From contig WGNC01000010.1 of the NCBI GenBank assembly GCA_016124745.1, positions 62,001 through 126,000 of the forward strand: DNA of 64,000 nt. The letters run 5' to 3'. This DNA is from Thiobacillus sp. (lineage in GTDB: Bacteria; Pseudomonadota; Gammaproteobacteria; Burkholderiales; Thiobacillaceae). The notes under the pieces are model-generated. The model worked only from the letters and a program-made list of their open reading frames with translations. It was not told the DNA's origin and did no database searches. Every line of letters starts with the position of its first letter. Position 1 is the first letter of the stretch. A program made the translations under genes and the position numbers. Positions 40,653 to 50,225 of this stretch are shown here, piece by piece.

Positions 40653-43430
40653 ATGCCTGACTACCGTTCCTGGACAACCACCCGTGGCCGCAACATGGCT
40701 GGAGCGCGCGCGCTGTGGCGCGCCACCGGCATGAAGGACGGCGATTTCAACAAGCCCATCATCGCGATCGCCAACTCGTTCACCCAGTTCGTGCCGGGCC
40801 ACGTGCACCTGAAGGACATGGGCCAGCTGGTGGCGCGCGAGATCGAGGCGGCGGGCGGCGTGGCCAAGGAATTCAACACCATCGCGGTAGACGACGGCAT
40901 CGCCATGGGCCACGGCGGCATGCTGTATTCGCTGCCGAGCCGCGACCTTATTGCCGACTCGGTCGAATACATGGTCAACGCGCATTGCGCCGATGCGCTG
41001 GTGTGCATTTCCAACTGCGACAAGATCACGCCCGGCATGCTGAATGCCGCGTTGCGGCTGAACATCCCGACGGTGTTCGTCTCCGGCGGCCCGATGGAAG
41101 CGGGCAAGGTGGTGTGGGACAAGCAGACCATCAAGCTCGACCTGGTCGACGCCATGGTGTCTGCAGCCGATGCCAGGTTCAGCAACGAAAAGGTCGACCA
41201 GCTCGAACGCTCGGCCTGCCCGACCTGCGGTTCCTGCTCGGGCATGTTCACCGCCAACTCGATGAACTGCCTGACCGAGGCGCTCGGCCTCTCGCTGCCC
41301 GGCAACGGTTCGTTGCTGGCGACCCATGCCGACCGCCGGAACCTGTTCCTGGCCGCCGGCCGGCTGATCGTGAAAAACGCGCGTCGTTATTACGAAGATG
41401 GTGACACCCGCGTGCTGCCGCGCGCGATCGCCAGCTTCGACGCATTTGAGAACGCCATCGCGCTCGACATCGCCATGGGCGGATCGACCAATACCGTGCT
41501 GCACCTGCTGGCAGCCGCGCATGAGGCCGGCGTCGACTTCACCATGGCCGACATCGATCGCATGAGCCGCCGCGTACCGCACCTGTCGAAAGTGGCGCCG
41601 TCGATCCAGACCTACCACATGGAAGATGTGCATCGCGCCGGCGGCGTGATGGCGATCCTCGGCGAACTGGAGCGCGGTGGCCTGGTGCATCGCGAGCTGC
41701 CGACCGTGCTGTGCGATTCGCTGGGCGAACAAATCGACACCTACGATATCCGCCGCACCATGAACAGGGACGTGAAGGACTATTTTCGTGCTGCGCCCGG
41801 CGGCGTACCGACACAGACCGCGTTCTCGCAGGACCGTCGTTTTGCCAGTCTCGACGATGACCGCGTGAATGGCTGCATCCACGACATCGAGCATGCCTAC
41901 TCGAAGGATGGCGGCCTGGCGGTGCTGTACGGCAACCTCGCCATGGACGGCTGCATCGTCAAGACCGCCGGTGTCGACGAGAGCATATGGAAATTCTCGG
42001 GACCTGCGCGCGTGTTCGAATCGCAGGAAGCGGCGGTGGAGGCCATCCTCGGCGACCGGATCGTCGCCGGCGACGTGGTGGTGATTCGTTACGAAGGCCC
42101 GCGCGGCGGCCCTGGCATGCAGGAAATGCTGTATCCGACCTCGTACCTGAAATCCAAAGGCCTCGGCAAGGCCTGCGCGCTGATCACCGATGGCCGCTTC
42201 TCTGGCGGCACCTCGGGGCTGTCCATCGGTCATGCCAGCCCGGAAGCGGCTGAAGGCGGCACCATCGGTCTGGTGCAGGAAGGCGACATGATCGACATCG
42301 ACATTCCGAACCGCACGATCAATGTGCGGCTGGCCGATGCCGAACTGGAACGTCGCCGCAACGAGATGGATGCGAAAGGCGCGCAGGCATGGAAGCCGGT
42401 CAACCGTGAACGCACGGTGTCCGCCGCCTTGCGTGCCTATGCGGCGATGGCGACGTCGGCCGCCTTCGGCGCGGTGCGCGATGTCAGCCTGGTGGAGCAT
42501 CCGAGCGAAGCGCAGGCGCACGCCGATCCGCTGGCGCGCTTCACCATCCCCGGCCAGTTGAGCTTCCGCGTCGGTTCAGGCGGCCTGACCTATGCCGATA
42601 TCGACAATCACGGCGGTCGCGCGACGATCTGCCTGCAGGGCGCGCATGTGGTGAGCTACCGGCCCAAGGCGCAGCAGGTGCCGCTGGTGTGGGTGTCCGA
42701 TGCGGCCAAGTTCGCAGCGGGCAAGTCCATCCGTGGTGGCGCCCCGGTGTGCTGGCCGTGGTTCGGCCCGCACGAGAGCGAGGCTTCGTTCCCCGCACAC
42801 GGGTTTGCGCGAACGGTTCCATGGACGGTAGTCGGCAGCCGCAAGCGCAACGATTCCAAAACCGAGATCACCCTGCAGTTGGCCGACAGCGACCAGACCC
42901 GCGCGCAGTGGCCCCACCCCACCCGGCTGACGCTCACGGTAGTGGTGAGCGACAAGCTGGACATGCATCTGGCGACCACCAACCTGGACGACAAGCCGGT
43001 GCAGATTGGCGAAGCGCTGCACACCTATCTGCAGATCAGCGATGTGGGCGCGGTGAGGATCACCGGGCTGGAAGGCAGCAGCTTCCATGACAAGGTCGAC
43101 AATTTCGCAAAGAAGAAGCAGTCCGGCGCGATCGCGCTGAAAGGCGAGGTCGACCGCGTCTACGTCAATACCCCGGCCGACTGCGTGATCGAGGATGCGG
43201 GCCTGAAGCGCCGAATCCGCATCGCCAAGACCGGTTCATTGTCCACGATCGTCTGGACGCCGTGGACCGAGAAGGCCGAGAAGATGGGCGATATGGGTAA
43301 AGGAAAATCGGGTGAGGGCTGGCGCGAAATGGTCTGCGTCGAGTCGGCCAACGCGATGGACAACGTCGTCACCGTCGCGCCGGGCGAGACGCACACGATG
43401 ACCGTTGCCTACAGCGTCGAGACGCTCTGA
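40653..43430 (+). CDS. ilvD: Dihydroxy-acid dehydratase fused to a hexose-6-phosphate mutarotase-like domain
   Basis: A 925-residue protein. Residues 1 to ~615 are a complete IlvD (valine/isoleucine synthesis, Fe-S dehydratase) of the E. coli type: [70 protein letters not shown], ending [20 protein letters not shown]. Without a stop the frame continues through [15 protein letters not shown] into about 300 residues like YeaD mutarotases: [55 protein letters not shown]. Neither half looks damaged. I start at ATG 40653 (MPDYRS); a GTG 9 nt upstream is less likely. The fusion is unusual. Confidence 0.93.
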   Translation: MPDYRSWTTTRGRNMAGARALWRATGMKDGDFNKPIIAIANSFTQFVPGHVHLKDMGQLVAREIEAAGGVAKEFNTIAVDDGIAMGHGGMLYSLPSRDLIADSVEYMVNAHCADALVCISNCDKITPGMLNAALRLNIPTVFVSGGPMEAGKVVWDKQTIKLDLVDAMVSAADARFSNEKVDQLERSACPTCGSCSGMFTANSMNCLTEALGLSLPGNGSLLATHADRRNLFLAAGRLIVKNARRYYEDGDTRVLPRAIASFDAFENAIALDIAMGGSTNTVLHLLAAAHEAGVDFTMADIDRMSRRVPHLSKVAPSIQTYHMEDVHRAGGVMAILGELERGGLVHRELPTVLCDSLGEQIDTYDIRRTMNRDVKDYFRAAPGGVPTQTAFSQDRRFASLDDDRVNGCIHDIEHAYSKDGGLAVLYGNLAMDGCIVKTAGVDESIWKFSGPARVFESQEAAVEAILGDRIVAGDVVVIRYEGPRGGPGMQEMLYPTSYLKSKGLGKACALITDGRFSGGTSGLSIGHASPEAAEGGTIGLVQEGDMIDIDIPNRTINVRLADAELERRRNEMDAKGAQAWKPVNRERTVSAALRAYAAMATSAAFGAVRDVSLVEHPSEAQAHADPLARFTIPGQLSFRVGSGGLTYADIDNHGGRATICLQGAHVVSYRPKAQQVPLVWVSDAAKFAAGKSIRGGAPVCWPWFGPHESEASFPAHGFARTVPWTVVGSRKRNDSKTEITLQLADSDQTRAQWPHPTRLTLTVVVSDKLDMHLATTNLDDKPVQIGEALHTYLQISDVGAVRITGLEGSSFHDKVDNFAKKKQSGAIALKGEVDRVYVNTPADCVIEDAGLKRRIRIAKTGSLSTIVWTPWTEKAEKMGDMGKGKSGEGWREMVCVESANAMDNVVTVAPGETHTMTVAYSVETL

Positions 43431-43441
43431 GTCAGGAGAAG

Positions 43442-44056
43442 ATGCCCGATATGCGCGTAATTCTTGTAGCAAATCCCAAGGGTGGCAGCGGCAAAACGAC
43501 GCTGTCGACCAACCTCGCAGCTTTTCTGGCAGCGCGGGGGGAGCGCGTGGCCATGCTCGATCTGGATCGGCAGAAATCGGCTACCCACTGGCTGGCGATG
43601 CGCGACATGGCCTTGCCGGATATCGAGTTGCTGCGGGAAGGCCACAAGGGCGAGGGTGACTGGTTGGTGATCGATTCACCTGCCGGGCTGCACGGCAAGA
43701 ACCTCGAACGTGCGCTGAAGCTGTCGCACAAGGTCGTGGTGCCGATTGCCCCCTCGCTGTTCGATATCCGTGCCAGCCAGGAGTTTCTGTCCGCGCTGCA
43801 TGCCGAAAAGGCGGTGCGCAAGGGCCATGCTTATGTTGCGGTGGTGGGAATGCGTGTCGATCCTCGCACCCGGGCCGGCGTGACGTTGGAACAGTTCATG
43901 GCGCAGCAGGATCTACCGGTGCTGGCCTATCTGCGCAACACCCAGCATTACGTCAACGCCGCGTTCGAAGGCAAAAGCCTGTTCGATCTTCCGCATCATG
44001 TCGCCGAGCGCGACATCGAACAATGGCAGGGGCTGATCGACTGGCTGGATCGATGA
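43442..44056 (+). CDS. ParA family ATPase
   Basis: A 204-residue deviant Walker-type ATPase: PKGGSGKTTLSTNLAAFLA (residues ~12-30), DLDRQKSATHW, and LVIDSPAG. This short, ParB-less form is a stand-alone ParA/MinD relative such as those that position proteins or chemoreceptor arrays. AGGAGA lies ahead of two possible starts, 43442 and 43451 (MRVILVANP); I keep the first. It follows the ilvD fusion by 11 nt, so it is probably on the same transcript. The cargo is unknown. Confidence 0.88.
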   Translation: MPDMRVILVANPKGGSGKTTLSTNLAAFLAARGERVAMLDLDRQKSATHWLAMRDMALPDIELLREGHKGEGDWLVIDSPAGLHGKNLERALKLSHKVVVPIAPSLFDIRASQEFLSALHAEKAVRKGHAYVAVVGMRVDPRTRAGVTLEQFMAQQDLPVLAYLRNTQHYVNAAFEGKSLFDLPHHVAERDIEQWQGLIDWLDR

Positions 44057-44064
44057 ATGCGATT

Positions 44065-44128
44065 TGTAGGAGCGGCGCCCTCGCCGCGAATGTCCGCCCG
44101 TAATCGGCCCGAGGGCGGGCCTCCTACA
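44065..44128. repeat. REP-type palindromic element between convergent genes
   Basis: TGTAGGAG at 44065-44072 pairs with CTCCTACA at 44121-44128. The inside holds GCGCCCTCGCCGCGAA and a GCCCGAGGGCGGGC stem. The pattern TGTAGGAGCGGC...CTCGCCGCGA is that of the REP/BIME repeats of Proteobacteria. It separates the convergent parA-like and ankyrin genes and may end both transcripts. Confidence 0.8.
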
Positions 44129-44131
44129 TCA

Positions 44132-44710
44132 TCAGTGCGTGTTCGGCTTCATCAGGTTGACTACTTGTGGCTTGGCCACCCCCCGGGTCGACGAGCACGA
44201 ACCGTCTACCGACACGCCCAGCTGCTGCTCGGCCTCGTGCAGCAGGTTGATCACATCCACGTAGAACTTGTCGTCCGCCATCATGCGTGCGGTGCGGCCG
44301 CCTTCGTTGGCGGCGAGCACATCGGCGCCGTTGTTGATCAGCCATTCCACCACCGGGGCATCGCCGCCGCCCGCCGCCAGCATCAACGGGGTGATGCCGA
44401 AGAAAATGCGCTCGTCGAGCGAGGCACCGGCTGCATGCAGCACTTCGATGATCTCGACATATCCGCGCTCGGTCTCACCGTTGTAGGCAGCCTTGGCGAG
44501 CGCCGTCCAACCCTGTGGCGACTTGGCGTTGACGTTGGCGCCGGCGGCGATCAGTAGCTGCACGACGGCAAGGTGGCCACCGTGGGCGGCGTGCATCAGC
44601 GCGGTTTCGCCCGCTTCGTCGGCGGTGGCGTGATTGGCGCCGGCATTGAGCAGGCTTTTGACTTGGGTGGCATCGCCCGACTGGGCGGCAGAGAATAATT
44701 CCTGGGACAT
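44132..44710 (-). CDS. Ankyrin repeat protein
   Basis: A 192-residue protein with about four ankyrin repeats: [60 protein letters not shown] and [20 protein letters not shown]. No signal peptide, so it is cytosolic and most likely mediates protein contacts. I start at 44710, preceded by AGGAGT; an upstream in-frame start is unsupported. Divergent from the DUF255 gene with 84 nt between. The partner is unknown. Confidence 0.9.
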   Translation of the reverse strand: MSQELFSAAQSGDATQVKSLLNAGANHATADEAGETALMHAAHGGHLAVVQLLIAAGANVNAKSPQGWTALAKAAYNGETERGYVEIIEVLHAAGASLDERIFFGITPLMLAAGGGDAPVVEWLINNGADVLAANEGGRTARMMADDKFYVDVINLLHEAEQQLGVSVDGSCSSTRGVAKPQVVNLMKPNTH

Positions 44711-44794
44711 GACGACTCCTGCAGATTTCAGAATGACGTGAGCGTACAATTGTTGAGTGATTTAATCAACTATTGGCCTCTGGCTCGACCCACC

Positions 44795-46810
44795 ATGCCC
44801 AACCGACTCGCCACCGAACCCAGCCCCTACCTGCTGCAGCATGCCGACAACCCGGTGGACTGGTATCCCTGGGGCGCCGCAGCGCTGGAGCGTGCGCGCC
44901 ATGAAGACAAGCCTATCCTGCTGTCGATCGGCTATTCGGCCTGCCACTGGTGCCACGTCATGGCGCATGAATGCTTCGAGGACTCTGAGGTGGCGGCGGT
45001 GATGAACCGGCTGTTCGTCAACATCAAGGTCGACCGCGAAGAGCGGCCGGATCTCGACCAGATCTATCAGTCGGCGCATCAATTGCTGACGCAGCGCGGT
45101 GGCGGCTGGCCACTGACGGTGTTCCTGGCGCCTGACCAGACGCCTTTTTTCGCCGGTACCTACTTTCCGAAAACGCCGCGCTACCAGTTGCCAGGCTTCA
45201 TCGATCTGATGCAGAACGTGGCGCGCGCCTGGCACGAGCGGCGCGGCGAGATCCAGGAACAGAACGAGGCGGTGCGCGATGCGCTTGCCCGCCAGCAACC
45301 CACGCCAGCCGGATCGAAAGCCCTGACTGACGCGCCGTTGGCCGAAGCAGTGCGCGACCTGGCCCAGGCCTTCGATCCGGTGTGGGGCGGCTTCTCGCGC
45401 GCGCCCAAGTTCCCCCGACCGGGAGAACTGTTCTTCCTGCTGCGCCAAGCACAGGCATGCAACACGCAGGCGCGCGAGATGGCCTTGTTTACCCTGCGCA
45501 AAATGGCATCGGGCGGGGTCGTCGACCAGTTGGGGGGTGGTTTTTGCCGTTATTCAGTCGATGAGCAGTGGGCCATTCCGCACTTCGAAAAGATGCTCTA
45601 CGATAACGGGCCGTTGCTGCATCTGTATGCCGATGCCTGGGCACTGAGTGGCGAAACGCTGTTTGCAACCACCGCCGAAGGCATCGTCGACTGGCTGCTG
45701 CGTGAGATGCGGGGACCGGACGGCGGATTCTGCTCGGCGCTTGATGCCGACAGCGAAGGCCACGAAGGCAGGTTCTATGTGTGGCTTCCGGACGAAGTGC
45801 GTGCGCTGCTGTCCGCCGACGAGTATGCGGTGGCTGCTCCGGTATACGGGTTCGACCAGCCGCCGAATTTTGAAAATGCCCGCTGGAACCCCGTTCTCGC
45901 GCGGCCGTTGAAGGAAGTAGCGGTCGAGCTGGGGCTGGCGGAAAGCGAGGCAGAAATGCTGTTGCGAGGTGCGCGTTCCAGGCTGCTGGCCGCGCGTGAA
46001 ACCCGTGTGCGTCCCGGGCGTGACGACAAGCAGCTCACAAGTTGGAACGCGCTGATGATCGCCGGGCTGGCGCATGCCGGCCGGGTGATGAACCGTCCCG
46101 CCTGGATCGATGAAGCGCATGCCACAATCGATTTTCTGAACCGCAATCTTTGGCAAGACGGGCGACTATTGGCGAGCTTCAGGCATGGCGAAGCACGGCT
46201 CAATGCTTACCTGGATGACTATGCGTTCTTGCTGGATGCGTTGCTTGAATCGATGCAGGCCGGCTACCGGGAGCGGGACATGGCGTGGGCACGTGAACTC
46301 GCCGATGCCTTGCTGCTGCATTTCGAGGACGCCGAGCAGGGCGGTTTCTTCTTTACCGGCCACGACCACGAGGCGCTCATCAGCCGGCCAAAATCCGGGT
46401 ACGATAACGCCACGCCATCGGGCAACGGTGTCGCGGCATTTGCCTTGCAACGGCTGGGGCATCTTCTGAGTGAAGCACGCTATCTCGACGCCGGTTCGCG
46501 ATGCCTGCACCTGTTCATGGCGCAGCTTATCCAGCAGCCGATCGCCTACCCTACCCTGCTTGCCGTTCTGGACGAAGCGCTGACGCCCCCGCGAGTGATC
46601 CTGCTGCGAGGTCCGGCGTCAGGTCTGCGCGAGTGGTCAGCAGCGTTGGCTTCGAGGCTGTTCGCGCGCGACATGCTGCTGGCCCTGCCCAATGGTTTGT
46701 CATTGCCCGCCGCGCTGTTCAAAGCGGAAGCGGATCGCCCGACCGCATGGGTCTGCAGCGGCACGTCCTGCCAACCGCCCGTTACCAAGGTGTCGGATCT
46801 TCCGGGTTGA
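44795..46810 (+). CDS. DUF255 thioredoxin-like protein (YyaL/SSP411 family)
   Basis: A 671-residue protein. The N-terminal thioredoxin-fold DUF255 domain has [20 protein letters not shown] and a CxxC in [28 protein letters not shown] follows. The rest is an alpha/alpha-barrel like six-hairpin glycosidases ([57 protein letters not shown]). The family is widespread (human SPATA20) and its reaction is not settled. I start at 44795 (MPNRLATEP), which matches family N-termini. Confidence 0.92.
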   Translation: MPNRLATEPSPYLLQHADNPVDWYPWGAAALERARHEDKPILLSIGYSACHWCHVMAHECFEDSEVAAVMNRLFVNIKVDREERPDLDQIYQSAHQLLTQRGGGWPLTVFLAPDQTPFFAGTYFPKTPRYQLPGFIDLMQNVARAWHERRGEIQEQNEAVRDALARQQPTPAGSKALTDAPLAEAVRDLAQAFDPVWGGFSRAPKFPRPGELFFLLRQAQACNTQAREMALFTLRKMASGGVVDQLGGGFCRYSVDEQWAIPHFEKMLYDNGPLLHLYADAWALSGETLFATTAEGIVDWLLREMRGPDGGFCSALDADSEGHEGRFYVWLPDEVRALLSADEYAVAAPVYGFDQPPNFENARWNPVLARPLKEVAVELGLAESEAEMLLRGARSRLLAARETRVRPGRDDKQLTSWNALMIAGLAHAGRVMNRPAWIDEAHATIDFLNRNLWQDGRLLASFRHGEARLNAYLDDYAFLLDALLESMQAGYRERDMAWARELADALLLHFEDAEQGGFFFTGHDHEALISRPKSGYDNATPSGNGVAAFALQRLGHLLSEARYLDAGSRCLHLFMAQLIQQPIAYPTLLAVLDEALTPPRVILLRGPASGLREWSAALASRLFARDMLLALPNGLSLPAALFKAEADRPTAWVCSGTSCQPPVTKVSDLPG

Positions 46811-47030
46811 ATCCGGGAGGCAACCGGTTTGACCGCCTTGGCGCCGACGATGTTCTGGTTGGTGCGAGCCGGCGGGCATGGTTGGCTGAGCCGCTCAGGC
46901 GGGAATAACAATCTTTTGCGGCCCTTGGTAGCAAATAACCAAGCTGTGTCCTTGCGCGGCGGCGATTTTCCCATAATATTGCAAGCGCGATGATGTGTGC
47001 GCGCCAACCCGACCCTTACGGAGACTGTAA

Positions 47031-47351
47031 ATGAAAAGTATATGGATGATGACCGCAGCTGGTGCTGCCCTGTTGATGATGTCCGGCCTGGCCTCCGCCG
47101 ATGACGGCCGGGCGCTGGCCCAGAAGAACGCCTGCATGTCCTGTCACGGCGTGGACAAGAAGATCGTCGGCCCCGCCTTCAACGAAGTGGCCAAGAAGTA
47201 CGCTGGCGACAAGGGCGCGCAGGCAATGCTGGTTGCCAAGGTGAAAGCCGGCGGTAAGGGCACGTGGGGACAGGTGCCGATGCCGCCGAATCCGCAGGTC
47301 AAGGATGCAGACCTGAACGCGATCGTTGCCTGGATTCTAAGCCTGAAGTGA
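47031..47351 (+). CDS. Periplasmic class I cytochrome c (c551/c8 type)
   Basis: A 106-residue cytochrome with a signal peptide (MTAAGAALLMMSGLASA), heme-binding CMSCH at mature residue ~11, GPAF, and the distal Met ligand in VPMPPNPQV. The C-terminal helix is AIVAWILSLK. It resembles small c551/c552 electron carriers between respiratory complexes and periplasmic reductases or oxidases. GGAGAC precedes the ATG, a CATAAT box lies near 46972, and a strong terminator follows, so it is probably a single-gene transcript. Confidence 0.95.
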   Translation: MKSIWMMTAAGAALLMMSGLASADDGRALAQKNACMSCHGVDKKIVGPAFNEVAKKYAGDKGAQAMLVAKVKAGGKGTWGQVPMPPNPQVKDADLNAIVAWILSLK

Positions 47352-47365
47352 TCTGAAGCACGAGT

Positions 47366-47397
47366 AAAAAGGCCGACGCTTGCGTCGGCCTTTTTTT
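47366..47397 (+). terminator. Rho-independent terminator after cytochrome c
   Basis: GGCCGACGC and GCGTCGGCC form a perfect 9-bp stem with a 2-nt loop, flanked by AAAAA before and TTTTTTT after. A classical intrinsic terminator. Confidence 0.95.
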
Positions 47398-47419
47398 GTG
47401 CTTGGTCTGTTTCCGCCGC

Positions 47420-47450
47420 AATTTGTTATTGTTGCGGACAATAACAAATT
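47420..47450. promoter_or_regulatory. Perfect 13-bp palindrome before the AGCS gene
   Basis: AATTTGTTATTGT and ACAATAACAAATT are exact inverted arms around TGCGG. The element is A+T-rich in a GC-rich setting and ends one base before the AAGGAG of the symporter gene. It looks like an operator for a dimeric repressor, or a leader stem beside the ribosome binding site. The regulator is unknown. Confidence 0.75.
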
Positions 47451-47462
47451 CAAGGAGCGCTG

Positions 47463-48983
47463 GTGGTGATTCATCCTTATCTTTTCATCGCGGCCGCAGG
47501 GCTGTTTCCGCAAATCGCGCAGGCGGCCGGGCCCGGGGTGATCGACAGCTTCTTTGGCACGCTCAATGGCTATCTCGCCAGCGTCATCTTTTTCGACGTG
47601 TTTCCCGGTGAACCGGTGCTGCCCTTCATCGTTGGCTGGCTGATCGTGGCCGCGGTCTTTCTCACGCTGCGCTTCAGCTTCGTCAACCTGCGCATGATGC
47701 GCCATGCCTATGCGGTGCTGCGCGGGAAATACCGGACCGCGGACGACAAGGGTGAAGTCAGTTCGTTTCAGGCATTGACCACCGCCCTGTCGGCCACAGT
47801 GGGTCTGGGCAACATCGCAGGGGTGGCCATTGCGATTTCCATCGGCGGTCCGGGCGCAACGTTCTGGATGATCGTGGCGGGCTTTCTCGGCATGACCACC
47901 AAATTCGCCGAGGCCACCCTGGCGCAGCGTTACCGCGAGGTGCGTCCCGATGGCCGCATCATGGGTGGAGCGATGGAATACCTGTCCAAAGGTTTTGCCG
48001 AGTACAACATGCCGCGTACCGGCAAGGTCCTGGCCGGAATGTTCGCCGCCTTTACCGTACTCGGTTCATTTGGGGCGGGCGGCGCATTTCAGGTGAGCCA
48101 GTCGCTCGGTGCAGTTCAGGAACAATTACCCTTCTTTAGCGCAACGCCGGTTGCCTACGGGCTGATCATGGGGCTGGCGGTCGGCGTGGTCATCATCGGC
48201 GGTCTGCGCCGTATTGCCCACACTGCCGAGGCGGTCGTTCCGACCATGATCCTGGTTTATCTGGCAGCCTGTCTGTGGATCATTCTGGGGAATGTCGAGC
48301 AGGTACCGCAGGCGCTGACCAAGATTGTCACCGAAGCCTTTGCGCCCGTCGCCGTTGCGGGAGGCATGGTGGGCGTGCTGGTGCAGGGCTTCAAGCGTGC
48401 GGTATTTTCCAGCGAGGCGGGTTTGGGATCGGCGGCGATCGTGCACTCGACCGCGTCGGTCAAGTACCCTATTCGCCAGGGTATGGTCGCCCTTTATGAA
48501 CCCTTCATCGACACCATCATCATCTGCACCATGACGGCACTGGTCATCGTCATTACCGGGGTTTACAACGACCCGGCTACGCTCGCGCTGCGCGAGGCCA
48601 GCAAGGGGGCGGCGCTGACCTCGGTGGCCTTTGCCACGGTATCGGACTGGTTTCCGGTCATCCTTACCTTCTCGGTGGTCCTGTTCGCCTACAGCACCAT
48701 GATTTCATGGTCCTACTACGGTGAACGCTGCTGGACCTACCTGTTCGGTGAGCGTACTTCAATGGTGTACCGCCTGCTGTTTCTGGCCTTTATCGTCGTC
48801 GCATCGGTGGCGAGCGCGGCCAACATGGTCGACTTTACGGATCTCCTGGTATTGGCGATGGCGTTCCCGAATCTTCTCGGCCTCTATTTGCTGAGCGGCA
48901 AGGTGAGAAGCATGTTGACGGACTACCAGACGCGCCTGAAGACCGGCGAGCTTGAAAGGGAAAGGAAACTGCGGCCGTCCTGA
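47463..48983 (+). CDS. Sodium:alanine/glycine symporter (AGCS family)
   Basis: A 506-residue inner-membrane transporter with about ten helices. Family motifs: SATVGLGNIAGVAIAISIGG, PGATFWMIVAGFLGMTTKFA, VFSSEAGLGSAAIVHSTA and FAYSTMISWSYYGERCW. AGCS members import alanine or glycine with Na+ (or H+). The N-terminus is longer than usual. GTG at 47463 is chosen because AAGGAG lies 5 nt upstream; GTG at 47466 is also possible. Downstream genes face the other way. A palindrome upstream suggests specific control. Confidence 0.94.
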   Translation: MVIHPYLFIAAAGLFPQIAQAAGPGVIDSFFGTLNGYLASVIFFDVFPGEPVLPFIVGWLIVAAVFLTLRFSFVNLRMMRHAYAVLRGKYRTADDKGEVSSFQALTTALSATVGLGNIAGVAIAISIGGPGATFWMIVAGFLGMTTKFAEATLAQRYREVRPDGRIMGGAMEYLSKGFAEYNMPRTGKVLAGMFAAFTVLGSFGAGGAFQVSQSLGAVQEQLPFFSATPVAYGLIMGLAVGVVIIGGLRRIAHTAEAVVPTMILVYLAACLWIILGNVEQVPQALTKIVTEAFAPVAVAGGMVGVLVQGFKRAVFSSEAGLGSAAIVHSTASVKYPIRQGMVALYEPFIDTIIICTMTALVIVITGVYNDPATLALREASKGAALTSVAFATVSDWFPVILTFSVVLFAYSTMISWSYYGERCWTYLFGERTSMVYRLLFLAFIVVASVASAANMVDFTDLLVLAMAFPNLLGLYLLSGKVRSMLTDYQTRLKTGELERERKLRPS

Positions 48984-49002
48984 CCGGGGTGGGTGAGGTT
49001 CA

Positions 49003-49350
49003 TCAGGCCGCGCGGACCAACGATTCGAGCAGGCTGATCAAGGCCGGACCCGGTGTGTCGCTCGCCGGCAATATTCGAACGACAATCCCGCGCGCTTCGC
49101 ATGCCTTGTCATCGACTGCCGCTGGGCCGGTCACAACAACACGGCTGAGCTTGTGCAATTGGTCGATGCTGCCGGCATCGAGCGGGCAGGCATGGGTGAT
49201 CGCGGTGGTGGCCCAGAACAGCCGTGGCACCAGGTCGGCCGCCTCGGTCGCCGGGTATTCGCTCCAGTTATGGTCGAAGCTCGGGATCGGCAAGTCGTCC
49301 GTAGTGAAGGCGGCGCGATCGAGGAAAACAACGCGCTCCTTGATGCTCAC
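49003..49350 (-). CDS. Truncated D-2-hydroxyacid dehydrogenase-like protein
   Basis: A 115-residue protein that matches only the N-terminal catalytic-domain half of D-2-hydroxyacid dehydrogenases (VVFLDRAAFTTDDLPIP, ATTAITHACPLDAGSIDQL, then EARGIVV). The NAD-binding domain and catalytic residues of a ~315-residue enzyme are absent. GTG at 49350 overlaps the reductase stop (GTGA), so it is still coupled to that gene. It could be a decayed enzyme, or a short protein kept for another role. A longer open reading upstream in this frame is spurious. Confidence 0.65.
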   Translation of the reverse strand: MSIKERVVFLDRAAFTTDDLPIPSFDHNWSEYPATEAADLVPRLFWATTAITHACPLDAGSIDQLHKLSRVVVTGPAAVDDKACEARGIVVRILPASDTPGPALISLLESLVRAA

Positions 49351-50225
49351 TTCATTTCGCCGACCAGCCGCTCCAGCGCGCGCATGAGGGCGGACGAATC
49401 GAGTTCGCTGTCGCCGGCGCCCATCAGTGCATTCATCTGCTGGGCGATCAGCGCGGCGCCGGGCAGCGGGGTGGCGGTTTCCTGTGCGTTGTCCATGACG
49501 ATGGACATGTCCTTGTGGTGCAATTTGACCTTGAAACCGGGCTTGTAGTTGGAATCGAGCATGCGCTGGCCGTGGACTTCGAGGATGCGGCTGCCGGCAA
49601 ATCCGCCCAGCAGCGCTTCGCGCATCTTGATGGGGTCGACGCCGTTGCGGCGCGCCAGCAAAATTGCCTCGGCCACGCCTTCGAAGGTGAGGCCGACGAC
49701 GATCTGGTTGCAGCATTTGACGACCTGGCCGGCGCCGTGGCCGCCGACGTGGACGATGTTCTTGCCGAGCACTTCGAACAGCGGGAGGACCTTGTCAAAG
49801 ATGGGCGCATCGCCGCCAACCATGATCGACAGCGTGCCTTCGCGTGCGGCGACTTCGCCGCCCGACACTGGCGCGTCGAGCATGTGGACGCCGCGTTCGG
49901 CCAGCGATGCGGCGATGCGGCGGGTGGCGGCGGGCGACACGGTGCTCATGTCGACGATCGTATGGCCGGGTTTGGCGCCGTGGACGAGACCACGATCGCC
50001 GAAGATGATCTGTTCGACATCGGTGGTGTCGGAGACGACGGTGAAACTGATATCCGCTTCGGCGGCGACTTCGGCAGGCGTGCCCTTGCCGAGCGCACCG
50101 GCGACCAGCATGGGTTCGAGACGGTCGAAGCGACGACCGTAGACGTACAGTTGATGCCCGGCGCGGAGCAGATTTTCCGCCATCGGGCGCCCCATGATGC
50201 CGCTGCCGATAAATCCGATTTTCAT
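49347..50225 (-). CDS. 2-hydroxy-3-oxopropionate reductase-like dehydrogenase
   Basis: A 292-residue beta-hydroxyacid dehydrogenase (GarR/GlxR type), which reduces tartronate semialdehyde to glycerate with NAD(P)H. Motifs: IGFIGSGIMGRPMAENLLRA (nucleotide binding), DAPVSGGEVAAREGTLSIMV (substrate binding), and GHGAGQVVKCCNQIVVGLT with the catalytic Lys. Coupled by 4-nt overlaps to the AEC transporter upstream and the truncated dehydrogenase downstream. A link to glycolate/glyoxylate metabolism fits glcF at 59142, but glcD and glcE are not in the window. Confidence 0.9.
   Translation of the reverse strand: MKIGFIGSGIMGRPMAENLLRAGHQLYVYGRRFDRLEPMLVAGALGKGTPAEVAAEADISFTVVSDTTDVEQIIFGDRGLVHGAKPGHTIVDMSTVSPAATRRIAASLAERGVHMLDAPVSGGEVAAREGTLSIMVGGDAPIFDKVLPLFEVLGKNIVHVGGHGAGQVVKCCNQIVVGLTFEGVAEAILLARRNGVDPIKMREALLGGFAGSRILEVHGQRMLDSNYKPGFKVKLHHKDMSIVMDNAQETATPLPGAALIAQQMNALMGAGDSELDSSALMRALERLVGEMK

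Noticed and set aside
49351-49716. Upstream extension of the truncated dehydrogenase reading
   Set aside because: Arg/His-rich shadow of the reductase gene. GTG 49350 is in the expected coupled position and begins the family homology.
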